From CAXXOZ01 sp963676435 (GTDB lineage: Bacteria; Bacillota; Clostridia; Lachnospirales; Lachnospiraceae): 64,000 bases of DNA. The translations under genes were made by a program, and so were the position numbers. The DNA lies in the NCBI GenBank assembly GCA_963676435.2, contig CAXXOZ010000020.1, positions 124,001-188,000 on the forward strand, written 5' to 3'. The notes beneath the pieces are model-generated. The model searched no databases. It was not told the DNA's origin and saw nothing but the letters and a program-made list of their open reading frames with translations. This document shows, piece after piece, positions 36,714-44,868 of this stretch. Position 1 is the first letter of the stretch. Each line of letters opens with the position of its first letter.

Positions 36714-37913
36714 CTATGAGGATTTAAAATTATAAATTGGTTTTAAAATATCAACTATATCAACCGTTTCTCTAATCGCATCGATGATATCCTTAGATGG
36801 TTTATAAGCCATTGGTGCTTCGTCCAATGTTTTCTCATTAACTGAAGTTGTACAAACATTTTTCATTTCCTTCTTGTATTCATCTAGAGATAAATTTACT
36901 CTTGCCTGCTTTCTTGACATTAGCCTTCCCGCTCCATGTGGCGCGGAATAATTCCAGTTTGGATTCCCTTTTCCTTCTGCAATAATTGAGCCATCTCTCA
37001 TATTCATAGGTATTATTACCTTTTCTCCTCTACGAGCTGCGACAGCTCCTTTTCTAAGAATTTTCTCTTTTATGTCAATATAGTTGTGGATGGTATGAAA
37101 AGGTTCTTTTACAGAAAGATTTATTCGCTCTAAAATAAGTTCTGCAATTATTTCTCTGTTCCGTTTTGCAAACTTCTGACAGATTTCAAGATCATGCAGA
37201 TAATCATCAAAATAAGTTCCATAAAGATAACATAAGTCTTCAGGAATAGTAGATTTCTTATCATGCCAAACTAATGATTTAAGTTCTTTGTGTATTTCAC
37301 TTCTTCTACCCTGTTCTTTAAACTCTCTGATTATCTCGTTTTTTCTTCTGAAATAATCATCTTTCCCTTTATTCAAATCTATTGCAAGTTTTTGATAAAT
37401 TTCTGCAACTTGCTTTCCGAGATTTCTAGAGCCTGAATGTATTATAAGAAACTGGTCTCCATTTTCTGCTTTATCTATCTCGATAAAATGATTTCCACCA
37501 CCAAGTGTACCAAGACTTCTTTTTAATCTTTGTACATACTTTAGTTCCCGATAACATCTAAGTCTTGTAAAGTCAAAGGCCTCTCGCCTTCCCTCCCAGA
37601 GATTTCGACCTGATGGTATTGATTGACAAATTTCATCAATTTTATTTAAATTTATTTCTTCTTTCCCAATTTTAACCGTATATATTCCACATCCAATATC
37701 AACACCCACAATATTGGGGACAATCTTATCAATAACTGTCATTGTAGTACCTATTGTGCATCCCTTTCCATAATGCACATCCGGCATTATTTTTATACTT
37801 GACCCTTTAGTAAATTCGTAATTACACATTCTTTTTATCTGCTCAACAGCTGACTTTTCAATCACTTTTGCATAACAAGTGGCCTTTCCTACTTTTCCTA
37901 CTATCTCTATCAT
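36714..37913 (-). CDS. rtcB: RNA-splicing ligase RtcB
   Basis: 399 residues, nearly full family length. Visible motifs: MPDVHYGKGCTIGTTM (metal ligand Asp/His), VGVDIGCGIY (metal-binding Cys), GTLGGGNHFIEI, IHSGSRNLGKQVA, HTIHNYI, RKGAVAARRGEKV and SAPHGAGRLMSRKQA, whose His carries the GMP intermediate. RtcB joins 2',3'-cyclic phosphate or 3'-phosphate RNA ends to 5'-OH ends with GTP and Mn2+, repairing tRNAs cut by toxins and nucleases. It is followed by a WYL regulator and a nuclease gene, so RNA-damage repair during phage or toxin stress is a reasonable context. Confidence 0.95.
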   Translation of the reverse strand: MIEIVGKVGKATCYAKVIEKSAVEQIKRMCNYEFTKGSSIKIMPDVHYGKGCTIGTTMTVIDKIVPNIVGVDIGCGIYTVKIGKEEINLNKIDEICQSIPSGRNLWEGRREAFDFTRLRCYRELKYVQRLKRSLGTLGGGNHFIEIDKAENGDQFLIIHSGSRNLGKQVAEIYQKLAIDLNKGKDDYFRRKNEIIREFKEQGRRSEIHKELKSLVWHDKKSTIPEDLCYLYGTYFDDYLHDLEICQKFAKRNREIIAELILERINLSVKEPFHTIHNYIDIKEKILRKGAVAARRGEKVIIPMNMRDGSIIAEGKGNPNWNYSAPHGAGRLMSRKQARVNLSLDEYKKEMKNVCTTSVNEKTLDEAPMAYKPSKDIIDAIRETVDIVDILKPIYNFKSS

Positions 37914-37957
37914 TTTCTACACCTCTTTTTAAATATATTAATATATAATTCTTTATA

Positions 37958-38539
37958 TCAATTAATCATTTCCCCTTTTAAAATCTTTAAAATAACTACA
38001 ATAATTTTTAAGAAAATCAAAAGAACTGCAAACAAGTATGTTGATCCAGCTAAGTACAAATAAGATCTGATTATAAATCTTTCTTCTTTGTTTAATACTA
38101 AAATTTTATTTATCAACCTGCATGCTCCGTTACTGCAATTTATTTCCATAAAAAAAGTTACCAAACCTATAAACACAGTAAGAATAAAACTGACCTCTGT
38201 AAAAAATATAAAAATCGGATTTATAAAAGAAATAAAAAAGAATATGATACACAAATAGAAACACGGATTATAAAATGGCAATATTTTCTTATTAACCATA
38301 TAAAGATTGTGATTTTCATTATCCTGTACTGCATGAGATGCTTCATGTGCAGCAACTGCATAAGCTAGTAGAGTTTTCCCTGAATATATACTTTCACCCA
38401 ATCTAATAATTTTTTCATCTGAGTTGTAACAGTTTTTACTAACTTCATCCTTTACTACTTTTACTTTTTTTAGTTCTTTTGATAATAAAATTTTATTTGC
38501 TATCTCAAATCCAGATAGTTCATAACCTATTTTAGTCAT
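37958..38539 (-). CDS. YugP-like zinc metallopeptidase (membrane)
   Basis: 193 residues. N-terminal SGFEIANKILLSKELKKVKV, then IIRLGESIYSGKTLLAYAVA and the zinc motif AAHEASHAVQD (HExxH as HEASH). Two long hydrophobic regions follow (PFYNPCFYLCIIFFFISFIN to VFIGLVTFF, then SYLYLAGSTYLFAVLLIFLK). This is the order of YugP/Zn_peptidase_2 membrane proteins, whose usual motif is HEVGHAIQ. The glycine before the second His is replaced by Ser. It is about 30 residues shorter than typical. It lies 44 bp upstream of rtcB in the same direction. Confidence 0.8.
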   Translation of the reverse strand: MTKIGYELSGFEIANKILLSKELKKVKVVKDEVSKNCYNSDEKIIRLGESIYSGKTLLAYAVAAHEASHAVQDNENHNLYMVNKKILPFYNPCFYLCIIFFFISFINPIFIFFTEVSFILTVFIGLVTFFMEINCSNGACRLINKILVLNKEERFIIRSYLYLAGSTYLFAVLLIFLKIIVVILKILKGEMIN

Positions 38540-38654
38540 ATTAATATTCCTTTCATATATATTATAATATAAATATATGTGTGTAATTTTTTACTCATTA
38601 TTTATTACATACTTTCATTGAATAAAACAATATTTATATAGGAGGAACTTATCT

Positions 38655-39293
38655 TTGACTTATACTTTTGAAAACTTCATTTGCGGAGTAGAAAATAAAA
38701 CTGCCTACTCTTTTTCTAAAAAAATTTCTGATGGCACTCTTAAAAATCAAATGCTTTATATATATGGAAAAAGCGGATTAGGCAAAACTCATTTACTTAA
38801 ATCTATAGAATATGAAATAAAATCAAAGAGACCTGAAAAGAAAGTATTATATATAAAAATTGAAGACCTATTATTAGATCTTCAACATAATTTACGTAAA
38901 AACACATTAGTTTTATTTAGAAAAAAATATACGAATATTGAATATTTATTAATTGATAACTTTGATAAATCTGTAGGACAGACAAGTTTGCTAGCTGAAA
39001 TAATCGACATAATAGACAGTTTGCTATGCTTTGGTTCTACAATAGTCTGCTCGGGTATTTCTTTACTTAATCCACTATGCTCTACAGATATTCAAATAAA
39101 CGGAAGACTGCTCTCAGGTTTGAATGCAAAGATTGAAAATCCGGGTATTGAACTTAAAATGAAGATAATTGAAAATGAACTATCTCTTTATAACATGAAT
39201 ATTTCAAAAGAAGGCATTGAAATACTTGCAGGTGAATTAGATGATAATATTTTTATTTTAAAAGGTACCATTAGGACATTTTGCAATTGGTAG
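38655..39293 (+). CDS. Stand-alone DnaA-like AAA+ protein (no domains I, II or IV)
   Basis: 212 residues with a TTG start backed by AGGAGG 11 bp upstream. It begins directly at the DnaA domain III entry (TYTFENFICGVENKTAYSFS), has Walker A GKSGLGKT (38-45) and Walker B LLIDNFD (98-104). It ends with ILKGTIRTFCNW, the position of NVRELEGAL in DnaA. The N-terminal interaction domain and C-terminal DnaA-box-binding domain are missing. It could act like Hda or DnaC, regulating DnaA or loading a helicase for the integrated element. It is divergent from the YugP gene. Confidence 0.75.
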   Translation: MTYTFENFICGVENKTAYSFSKKISDGTLKNQMLYIYGKSGLGKTHLLKSIEYEIKSKRPEKKVLYIKIEDLLLDLQHNLRKNTLVLFRKKYTNIEYLLIDNFDKSVGQTSLLAEIIDIIDSLLCFGSTIVCSGISLLNPLCSTDIQINGRLLSGLNAKIENPGIELKMKIIENELSLYNMNISKEGIEILAGELDDNIFILKGTIRTFCNW

Positions 39294-39556
39294 TTTTTTT
39301 GTAATTTATTTCTAAATAGTAATAGTAAAGCGTTTCTAATTTTGAAGTATTATAATGTAAATCAATTGATTTTAATCAATCTCAGAACACAACACCTTAT
39401 TCAATTAAAGTTCAAATAAACTAGGTTGTACTCCCATTTAAGGACTTTTTTACAAATTCTTATAAACCTTTAAAATTCGGTGTTTATTATTATTTCTCTT
39501 ATTATGATATAATAGTATGGAAACATTTTAAAATATTTAAGACAATAGGAGAGAAC
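39294..39556. other. Gene-free stretch
   Basis: About 260 bp, very AT-rich. I see no gene, strong hairpin or repeat. A TATGATATAATAGTATGG segment (39502-39519) contains a TATAAT and is the likely promoter -10 region of the next gene. Confidence 0.4.
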
Positions 39557-40852
39557 ATGGGAAAATATAAGAGAAACACTAGTTTATATGAATATTGCAT
39601 AAACGAAAATAAAGAAAATATTCTATTGCTCTTTGATTACGAAAAAAACACCCCTAAAACTCCAAATGATTTTACAAGATGCTCTGATAAAAAAGCTTAT
39701 TTTAAATACCAATGTGGACATAGTGTACCACAAAGAATTGCAGATATTTCCAAAAGCAATAACCCCAAGTGTCCACGTTGTTTAAATCGAAATGGTATCG
39801 GGAAGAGCCTCGCTTCTGAATATCCAGATATAGCTGAAATGTTTGATGAAAAAAAGAACGGAATTAAAGCTAGTGAAATATCTCATAAGAATGGAAATTA
39901 TTTTTGGTGGATATGCAATAGGTGTAAAAATAGTTTTCGAGGTAAAATTTCCGATGTTGTAACAGGCCATAGGGTATGTGGCGAATGTAACAATAAACGT
40001 AGATCATACCCTGAATACTGTTTAGAATATTACTTTAAAAAAGCAGGTATCAATATTGAAATTAATAAAAAAATAGAGGGCTATAAGTTTGATTTATATT
40101 TAGAAAAATATAATTTAGCTATAGAATATGATGGTTACCCGTGGCATGATTCTTCAAAAGCTGTTGAGAATGATTTTAAAAAAGATCAAATATGTAAAAG
40201 AAACAAAATTGTTTTATTCCGAATAAGAGATAATCGTTTAAAAAAAAATGACAAATTAAATTCAATAGTATGGGAGTTTGAGTATGATTATAAATTAAAT
40301 TTTTTAAAAACTTTATCAGAAAAACTTGAGCCTTTTTTAAACAATGATGCAAAAAAACTAGATGTCGACATTGAGCGTGATTATAAAAAAGTTCTTCATT
40401 TCAAAACGCAGAGCATTAAAGATGAATCGCTATTAGCGCACATGCCAATTCTTATAGATTACATAGATTATGAAGATGAAAGAAATGGAAATCCACAGTT
40501 TATAACAAATGCTTCACATACAGTTAGATTTTGGTTAAGACATCCAAAATACAAAAACTTAAAGTGGTCAATGACAGCACATGACTTATTCAGAAATAAA
40601 CAACCTTTTACTCAACGGATAAAAATGTGTTTAAAACTATTAAATAAGTATCCAGAGTTGGAAAATCAGATCTGTAAAAACGGTAACAACATACGAGAAA
40701 CATCTGATTTCACATTAGTTTGCACATGTGGCAATAAGTTTACTAAAACTTATGCGGCTCTTATAAATAAAAACAATAACATTAAAATGTGTCAAACATG
40801 TTTGAATGAATATAGAATAAATAATTTGAAACGATACAGAATGCATAAATAA
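39557..40852 (+). CDS. Zinc-ribbon protein with DUF559/Vsr-like PD-(D/E)xK domain
   Basis: 431 residues with a GGAGAG site. The N-terminal ~150 hold treble-clef zinc ribbons of DUF4379 type: FKYQCGHSVPQRIADISKSN, PKCPRCLNRNG, WWICNRCKNSFRGKISDV, CGECNNKRR. Next is a Vsr/DUF559-like nuclease domain: YPEYCLEYYFKKAGI, YKFDLYLEKYNLAIEYDGYP, WHDSSKAVENDFKKDQICKR, IVLFRIRD. A C-terminal region has another Cys pair (CTCGNKFTKTYA, CQTCLNEYR). The layout suggests a DNA-binding restriction-like or homing-type nuclease. It stands alone on the plus strand. Confidence 0.75.
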   Translation: MGKYKRNTSLYEYCINENKENILLLFDYEKNTPKTPNDFTRCSDKKAYFKYQCGHSVPQRIADISKSNNPKCPRCLNRNGIGKSLASEYPDIAEMFDEKKNGIKASEISHKNGNYFWWICNRCKNSFRGKISDVVTGHRVCGECNNKRRSYPEYCLEYYFKKAGINIEINKKIEGYKFDLYLEKYNLAIEYDGYPWHDSSKAVENDFKKDQICKRNKIVLFRIRDNRLKKNDKLNSIVWEFEYDYKLNFLKTLSEKLEPFLNNDAKKLDVDIERDYKKVLHFKTQSIKDESLLAHMPILIDYIDYEDERNGNPQFITNASHTVRFWLRHPKYKNLKWSMTAHDLFRNKQPFTQRIKMCLKLLNKYPELENQICKNGNNIRETSDFTLVCTCGNKFTKTYAALINKNNNIKMCQTCLNEYRINNLKRYRMHK

Positions 40853-41263
40853 ATTATATTCATTAGAATTATTTTACATTATAATAATTGATACTTAAGT
40901 TTGAAGGTTATTTTATAAGAGCTGGTGATTACTTAAGCAGAAGATTTTTTTACATTAGAAAAAAATATGCTTATAATATGAACATAAGTTCAACATAAGA
41001 ATAACACCTGTGAAGTTTTTATTATAACCTTTAAGATGCTGAAAAAATTGGACAGTTGTATCATAAAAATAAGCATTTTCGGTACATTTTGCTGCTTTCT
41101 AGTCATATGTAGTCCTATGAAATCAAAAATCTAAGCAAATCCATTCACCAAATGACTATCTTTTAAAAGCGATGCCTTTTAAAAACTTTTTTTTGATACA
41201 AAAATAAGACTGAATTTTATCAGCCAATTAAAGAATATTAAAAATTTCCTTGACTTATTTTAT
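40853..41263 (+). terminator. Gene-free stretch with a strong terminator
   Basis: The hairpin TTTTAAAAG-cgatgc-CTTTTAAAA (41161-41184) followed by acttttttttg is a rho-independent terminator on the plus strand. The rest of the 410 bp holds no gene I can support. Confidence 0.6.
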
Positions 41264-42910
41264 TTAATTAATCAGAACTTCCGTTTTTATTTTATTATTA
41301 AACTTTGAACTTGAATTCAGTTCTTCAAGTTCCTTTGATTCAAGCTTTTCAATTTCTTTTCTTATAAATAATATAAAAGTTGTACTTTTGTAAATTCCTT
41401 TACAAAACTTTTTTATCCATAAATAGGCCGTACTTCTTGGGACATCCATTTCATTTATAATTTCCGATGCAGTCTTACCAGCTTTAAGTTCTTTCTGTAT
41501 TTTAAAAATCTTCTTTGCTTTCAGGATTCTGCTTTTCTTTGCGTTCTTCGCCTGTTGTGAGCTGTTATACCTTCTACTGTTGCAGGCTTTTTTCTTTTTT
41601 ATACGTTCTTCATCAGTATAGGAAAGGCGTGAGCGTTCTCTTATAAAATCAGGCATATATAAAAGTTCATGTATTTTTTTATTGCTAAATTTATATTCAT
41701 TTCTATAAACACTGCAAATAACGTCGATCAACTCATTAATATGATAAGGGTCATGGAGATTGTTATTTATCTTTTTTAATTCATTTAGAGTATCAGCTTT
41801 TTCATAGCCTAAGTTTAAATAACAAGATGCTAAAATCATGAATATTGTATTTCTACTGCCCATAATATCATTATATTTATAATCACAAATCCATTTTTTT
41901 ATATCTAAAATTCGAAAACGGTTAATTTCCTCCAAACTAATTTTAGATTTTCTATTTGGATATCTACTTGTCATCTCACTTACTATTCGCTTGTTTTTTT
42001 TATAAAGTGGTTTAATTCCATTATCTTTAAAAATTTCCTCAAATGATTCTTTCTCAGTATCAAATATGCTGCCTTCATAATTTTCATAGGCATATAACAC
42101 ATAATTATCCCTGTATATTCGAAAATACTTTTCGGACATTTCATAAAGATTATTGTATAACTCATCAAAACAGTAGCGGTCAGTTTCTTCAGACTTTTCA
42201 TATACACATCTTCGGATTTTCCCTGTTGTGTGGTTAATTGTAAAAGGCATAGCAAAGCCAGTTGTAATTGCATTTTTAGATCTATCTCCACCAAAATAAA
42301 GATTCAGCATTCTTGCCATTTCACTTATTTTATATCTGTAGCATTTTATGTCTTCATTAAAAAGATAATACAAATGGAATCCTTTGTTGCCTGAGTCAAT
42401 AATATAATTTGGTGGAAAAATTTTGAAAATAAGATATTTTTCTTTTATCTTTTTCAATGCTTCCTTCTTACTTAAATGATGTATAGGAAAATCATCTATG
42501 TCGATGGCTAAAAAATGCTTTGAATACATAAAATCATGCCATATCAACCTGGTATGATCGAATAGGATAATATTATTTCCTTCTTTATTCATGTTAAAGA
42601 TTAGTTCAGCAATACTTACAGTTTTTTTCCTTTTCGGTTTTATTTTCAAATATGAATAACGTTTCATTAGTGGCACTTTTTCGCCCAAACTTGTTATTTT
42701 TTGAAACAAAATCATTATTTGTCCTTTATTATACAAAATATTTTTTCCTAGTACATCTTTATAAGTCACAGGCCTGAATAATTTCAACAGCATATCGGTC
42801 AGTTCTTCTATGTATTCATTTATGCTTTTTTGTTTTTTAACTTCTTCATATTCCTCATATATCTGGTCCTTAGCCCTTACAATAATCTTTTCTGTTTCGA
42901 ATTCACACAT
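41264..42910 (-). CDS. Primase-polymerase (AEP superfamily) with C-terminal HTH
   Basis: 548 residues with an AAGGAGG site. The AEP catalytic core is visible: YSKHFLAIDIDDFPIHHLSK (the DhD metal motif, about 132-150) and NYIIDSGNKGFHLYYLFNE (the sxH nucleotide motif). A helical primase-C-terminal-like region follows (MGSRNTIFMILASCYLNLGY, ELIDVICSVYRNEYKFSNKK). The C-terminus has a resolvase-like HTH (ASEIINEMDVPRSTAYLWIK). Such prim-pols start replication of plasmids and integrated elements. It lies near an integrase and a DnaA-like AAA+ gene, so it is probably the element's own replication initiator. The HTH fusion may give origin recognition. Confidence 0.8.
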   Translation of the reverse strand: MCEFETEKIIVRAKDQIYEEYEEVKKQKSINEYIEELTDMLLKLFRPVTYKDVLGKNILYNKGQIMILFQKITSLGEKVPLMKRYSYLKIKPKRKKTVSIAELIFNMNKEGNNIILFDHTRLIWHDFMYSKHFLAIDIDDFPIHHLSKKEALKKIKEKYLIFKIFPPNYIIDSGNKGFHLYYLFNEDIKCYRYKISEMARMLNLYFGGDRSKNAITTGFAMPFTINHTTGKIRRCVYEKSEETDRYCFDELYNNLYEMSEKYFRIYRDNYVLYAYENYEGSIFDTEKESFEEIFKDNGIKPLYKKNKRIVSEMTSRYPNRKSKISLEEINRFRILDIKKWICDYKYNDIMGSRNTIFMILASCYLNLGYEKADTLNELKKINNNLHDPYHINELIDVICSVYRNEYKFSNKKIHELLYMPDFIRERSRLSYTDEERIKKKKACNSRRYNSSQQAKNAKKSRILKAKKIFKIQKELKAGKTASEIINEMDVPRSTAYLWIKKFCKGIYKSTTFILFIRKEIEKLESKELEELNSSSKFNNKIKTEVLIN

Positions 42911-43000
42911 TTATTGACCTCCTTAAAATTTGTTAAAAATAGTATGAAAAAAAAGTTTTTTAAAACCAAAAAAATTAATCAGATGTCTTTAAATCAAAAA

Positions 43001-43020
43001 AAACACCCTCATGGGTGTTT
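43001..43020 (-). terminator. Rho-independent terminator
   Basis: AAACACCC-TCAT-GGGTGTTT; on the minus strand it continues into TTTTTTT. It lies about 90 bp after the stop codon of the 244-residue hypothetical gene. Confidence 0.75.
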
Positions 43021-43108
43021 TCTGCTTAAATATCCTTATAAAAAGTATGATTAAAAAAGTGAAACTATAAATGCTAATTGTTTTTAGAACATTAAATTTT
43101 TAAATGTA

Positions 43109-43840
43109 TTAAAAATTTGGGTACCACAATTTTACATACTCAAAAACCGAGTCATATAAATTAGAATCTACGTAAAGATTACCTTTCTTATCTCTTTTAA
43201 ACCTAAAGCTATGTTTTTTAACCATTTCGACATATAGAAAACCATATTCATAACTTATTTCATATGTAAAGTATGAATCTCCTACATAACCATCCTTTTG
43301 AGTCTCTGTGTTTATTTCTTCAAGTCCGAAAAGTCTTACTGATTCAATTAATATCTTTTGAAACTCCTTAGAAATTCCTTGATAATTTTCTTTAATCCTC
43401 TCAATCAGTTTGTCACTATTAGGTATCTCCAAATTATAATTTTTAACTATAGCTTTTTTCTCTTCATCAGAGTAAATGCTTTTTTTATTATTTTCCAAGT
43501 AATAGCCCTCTTCAATAGAGACTTTTTTTATATCGTCCTCGTAACTATATTCCATGTAATAAGAGTTATTATGATATATAAACTCTGTAAATTCTTTAAT
43601 ATCCCATATTGATTTTATTAGATTGATAAACTCGGGATTATAAGTACGCTTATTTTCATCAAGCGTTAGCACGTAATAAAACCTCTTATTTTCAGAACCT
43701 TTATTACCGTTCATAATAACCATTTTCTTGTGTGCAAGGGATATTGTAACAACAGCACCGATTCCTTTAAAAGTGCTTAAATCCAACCACCCATTTTTTA
43801 TAATTAAGGTGTCTCGAAAGAATAGATATAACTTTTTCAT
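43109..43840 (-). CDS. Hypothetical protein, 243 residues, paralogue of a small neighbour
   Basis: Start MKKLYLFFRDTLIIKNGWLD at 43840 with TTGGAGG upstream. The N-terminal ~100 residues match the whole of the 90-residue protein at 44178-44450: DTLII, D.S.F, VTI, Y.L, then F.EF.Y...YY. The C-terminal half (LIERIKENYQGISKEFQKIL to VFEYVKLWYPNF) is unique. Soluble, no known motif. The duplication suggests a lineage-specific family carried by this element. Confidence 0.55.
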   Translation of the reverse strand: MKKLYLFFRDTLIIKNGWLDLSTFKGIGAVVTISLAHKKMVIMNGNKGSENKRFYYVLTLDENKRTYNPEFINLIKSIWDIKEFTEFIYHNNSYYMEYSYEDDIKKVSIEEGYYLENNKKSIYSDEEKKAIVKNYNLEIPNSDKLIERIKENYQGISKEFQKILIESVRLFGLEEINTETQKDGYVGDSYFTYEISYEYGFLYVEMVKKHSFRFKRDKKGNLYVDSNLYDSVFEYVKLWYPNF

Positions 43841-44177
43841 GTTTTTTACCTCCAATTTTTTTGTACTATAACAGATAGAAGTCTACTATATAAATATGCA
43901 GCACTTCTAATTGTTGAAATAATATCTGTTAATAGAAAATTACTAAAGCTCTCTATTAACAGTTATTTGTAAAACAGTTGCAATTTTAAATAATTATTTA
44001 CCTAAAACAACATCTCGAGGTTTTCTCAATATTAATTTCATAAATATATCCCTTTCCTATGTTCATTATTATAAATTTGTTTCATGAATGATTATTACTT
44101 TCTTTTAGTAAGTTCCCGTTATTTAAACTACGCACATAATATGATGATTTTTTAGTTTAAATAAATTTACTAATTCT
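43841..44177. other. AT-rich gene-free stretch
   Basis: No supported gene. A 15-codon ORF (43994-44041, MKLILRKPRDVVLGK) with a weak AAAGGG site is the only candidate and is not called. Confidence 0.3.
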
Positions 44178-44450
44178 TCAAATTTCACACGAATAATAAA
44201 CATCTTCATAATAAAAGAATTCTGTACACTCCTTAAAACCTTTTCTTCTAAATGCCAGAAGCAATTTATTATCCTTCACCTTTTTGTCTTTTGGTATTCT
44301 AAGGTGATATTTAAATTTTGTTGCTTCTTCAGACATATTATTTCTTATTTCTAACAGACTATTAAAGCAAATAGTAACGTCATCTTTCATGAATTCAAAA
44401 CTACTAAAATCAATCATATTGTCTCTAATAATCAATGTATCTTTTATCAT
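44178..44450 (-). CDS. Hypothetical protein, 90 residues, related to the N-terminus of 43109-43840
   Basis: Start MIKDTLIIRDNMIDFSSFEF with GGAGGAGGAAAG upstream. It shares DTLII, DxSxF, a VTI strand, a central YxL strand and a terminal FxEFFYYxDVYY with the first half of the larger neighbour. It is soluble and beta-rich, and looks like a free-standing copy of that domain. A promoter is expected in the 215-bp gap to the right. Confidence 0.55.
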   Translation of the reverse strand: MIKDTLIIRDNMIDFSSFEFMKDDVTICFNSLLEIRNNMSEEATKFKYHLRIPKDKKVKDNKLLLAFRRKGFKECTEFFYYEDVYYSCEI

Positions 44451-44610
44451 CTTTCCTCCTCCTTTTTTATCTATATAATTAGTATGATAAAAAAGTGCAA
44501 TTTTTGCGGAATTTTTTTGTATTTTTTTAATACATTGTTTTCATACTGTTTTAACTACGATATACATTTATTAAAAACTCTAGAATTATGAACTTTTGTA
44601 CAAAAAAAGA

Positions 44611-44634
44611 AGCATGAAAATTATTTCTCATGCT
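44611..44634 (-). terminator. Terminator of the 61-residue protein gene
   Basis: AGCATGA ... TCATGCT stem with further A-T pairing in the loop flank; on the minus strand it runs into TCTTTTTTTG. Confidence 0.65.
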
Positions 44635-44665
44635 ACCTTTAATAATTAAATATTCATTTAAATTT

Positions 44666-44851
44666 TCACCATTCCTCATCATCTCCAAATGACTCAGAAC
44701 TTAATCCACTAATAAAATGTAATTCACCTGATTCTAAATCCATCGCCATATTATCAGACATCACCTGCATTAAATTACCCGCAGAGTCTAAAAGCATATT
44801 ATCGGAGATTTTTTGACAGAAGTCTCCATCTTCCATATCCCATACAGACAT
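44666..44851 (-). CDS. Small acidic protein with two SDNM repeats
   Basis: 61 residues with AAAAGGAG upstream and its own terminator downstream, so probably expressed. It contains two repeat units, KISDNMLLDSAGNL and VMSDNMAMDLESGEL. Strongly acidic C-terminus (SESFGDDEEW). No membrane segment. It follows the HTH-containing 417-residue gene by 17 bp and is probably co-transcribed with it. No family recognised. Confidence 0.5.
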   Translation of the reverse strand: MSVWDMEDGDFCQKISDNMLLDSAGNLMQVMSDNMAMDLESGELHFISGLSSESFGDDEEW

Positions 44852-44868
44852 AATTAGTCTCCTTTTTT

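Noticed and set aside
43994..44041. 15-codon ORF MKLILRKPRDVVLGK
   Set aside because: Too short to support, weak ribosome site, no context pointing to a peptide gene.
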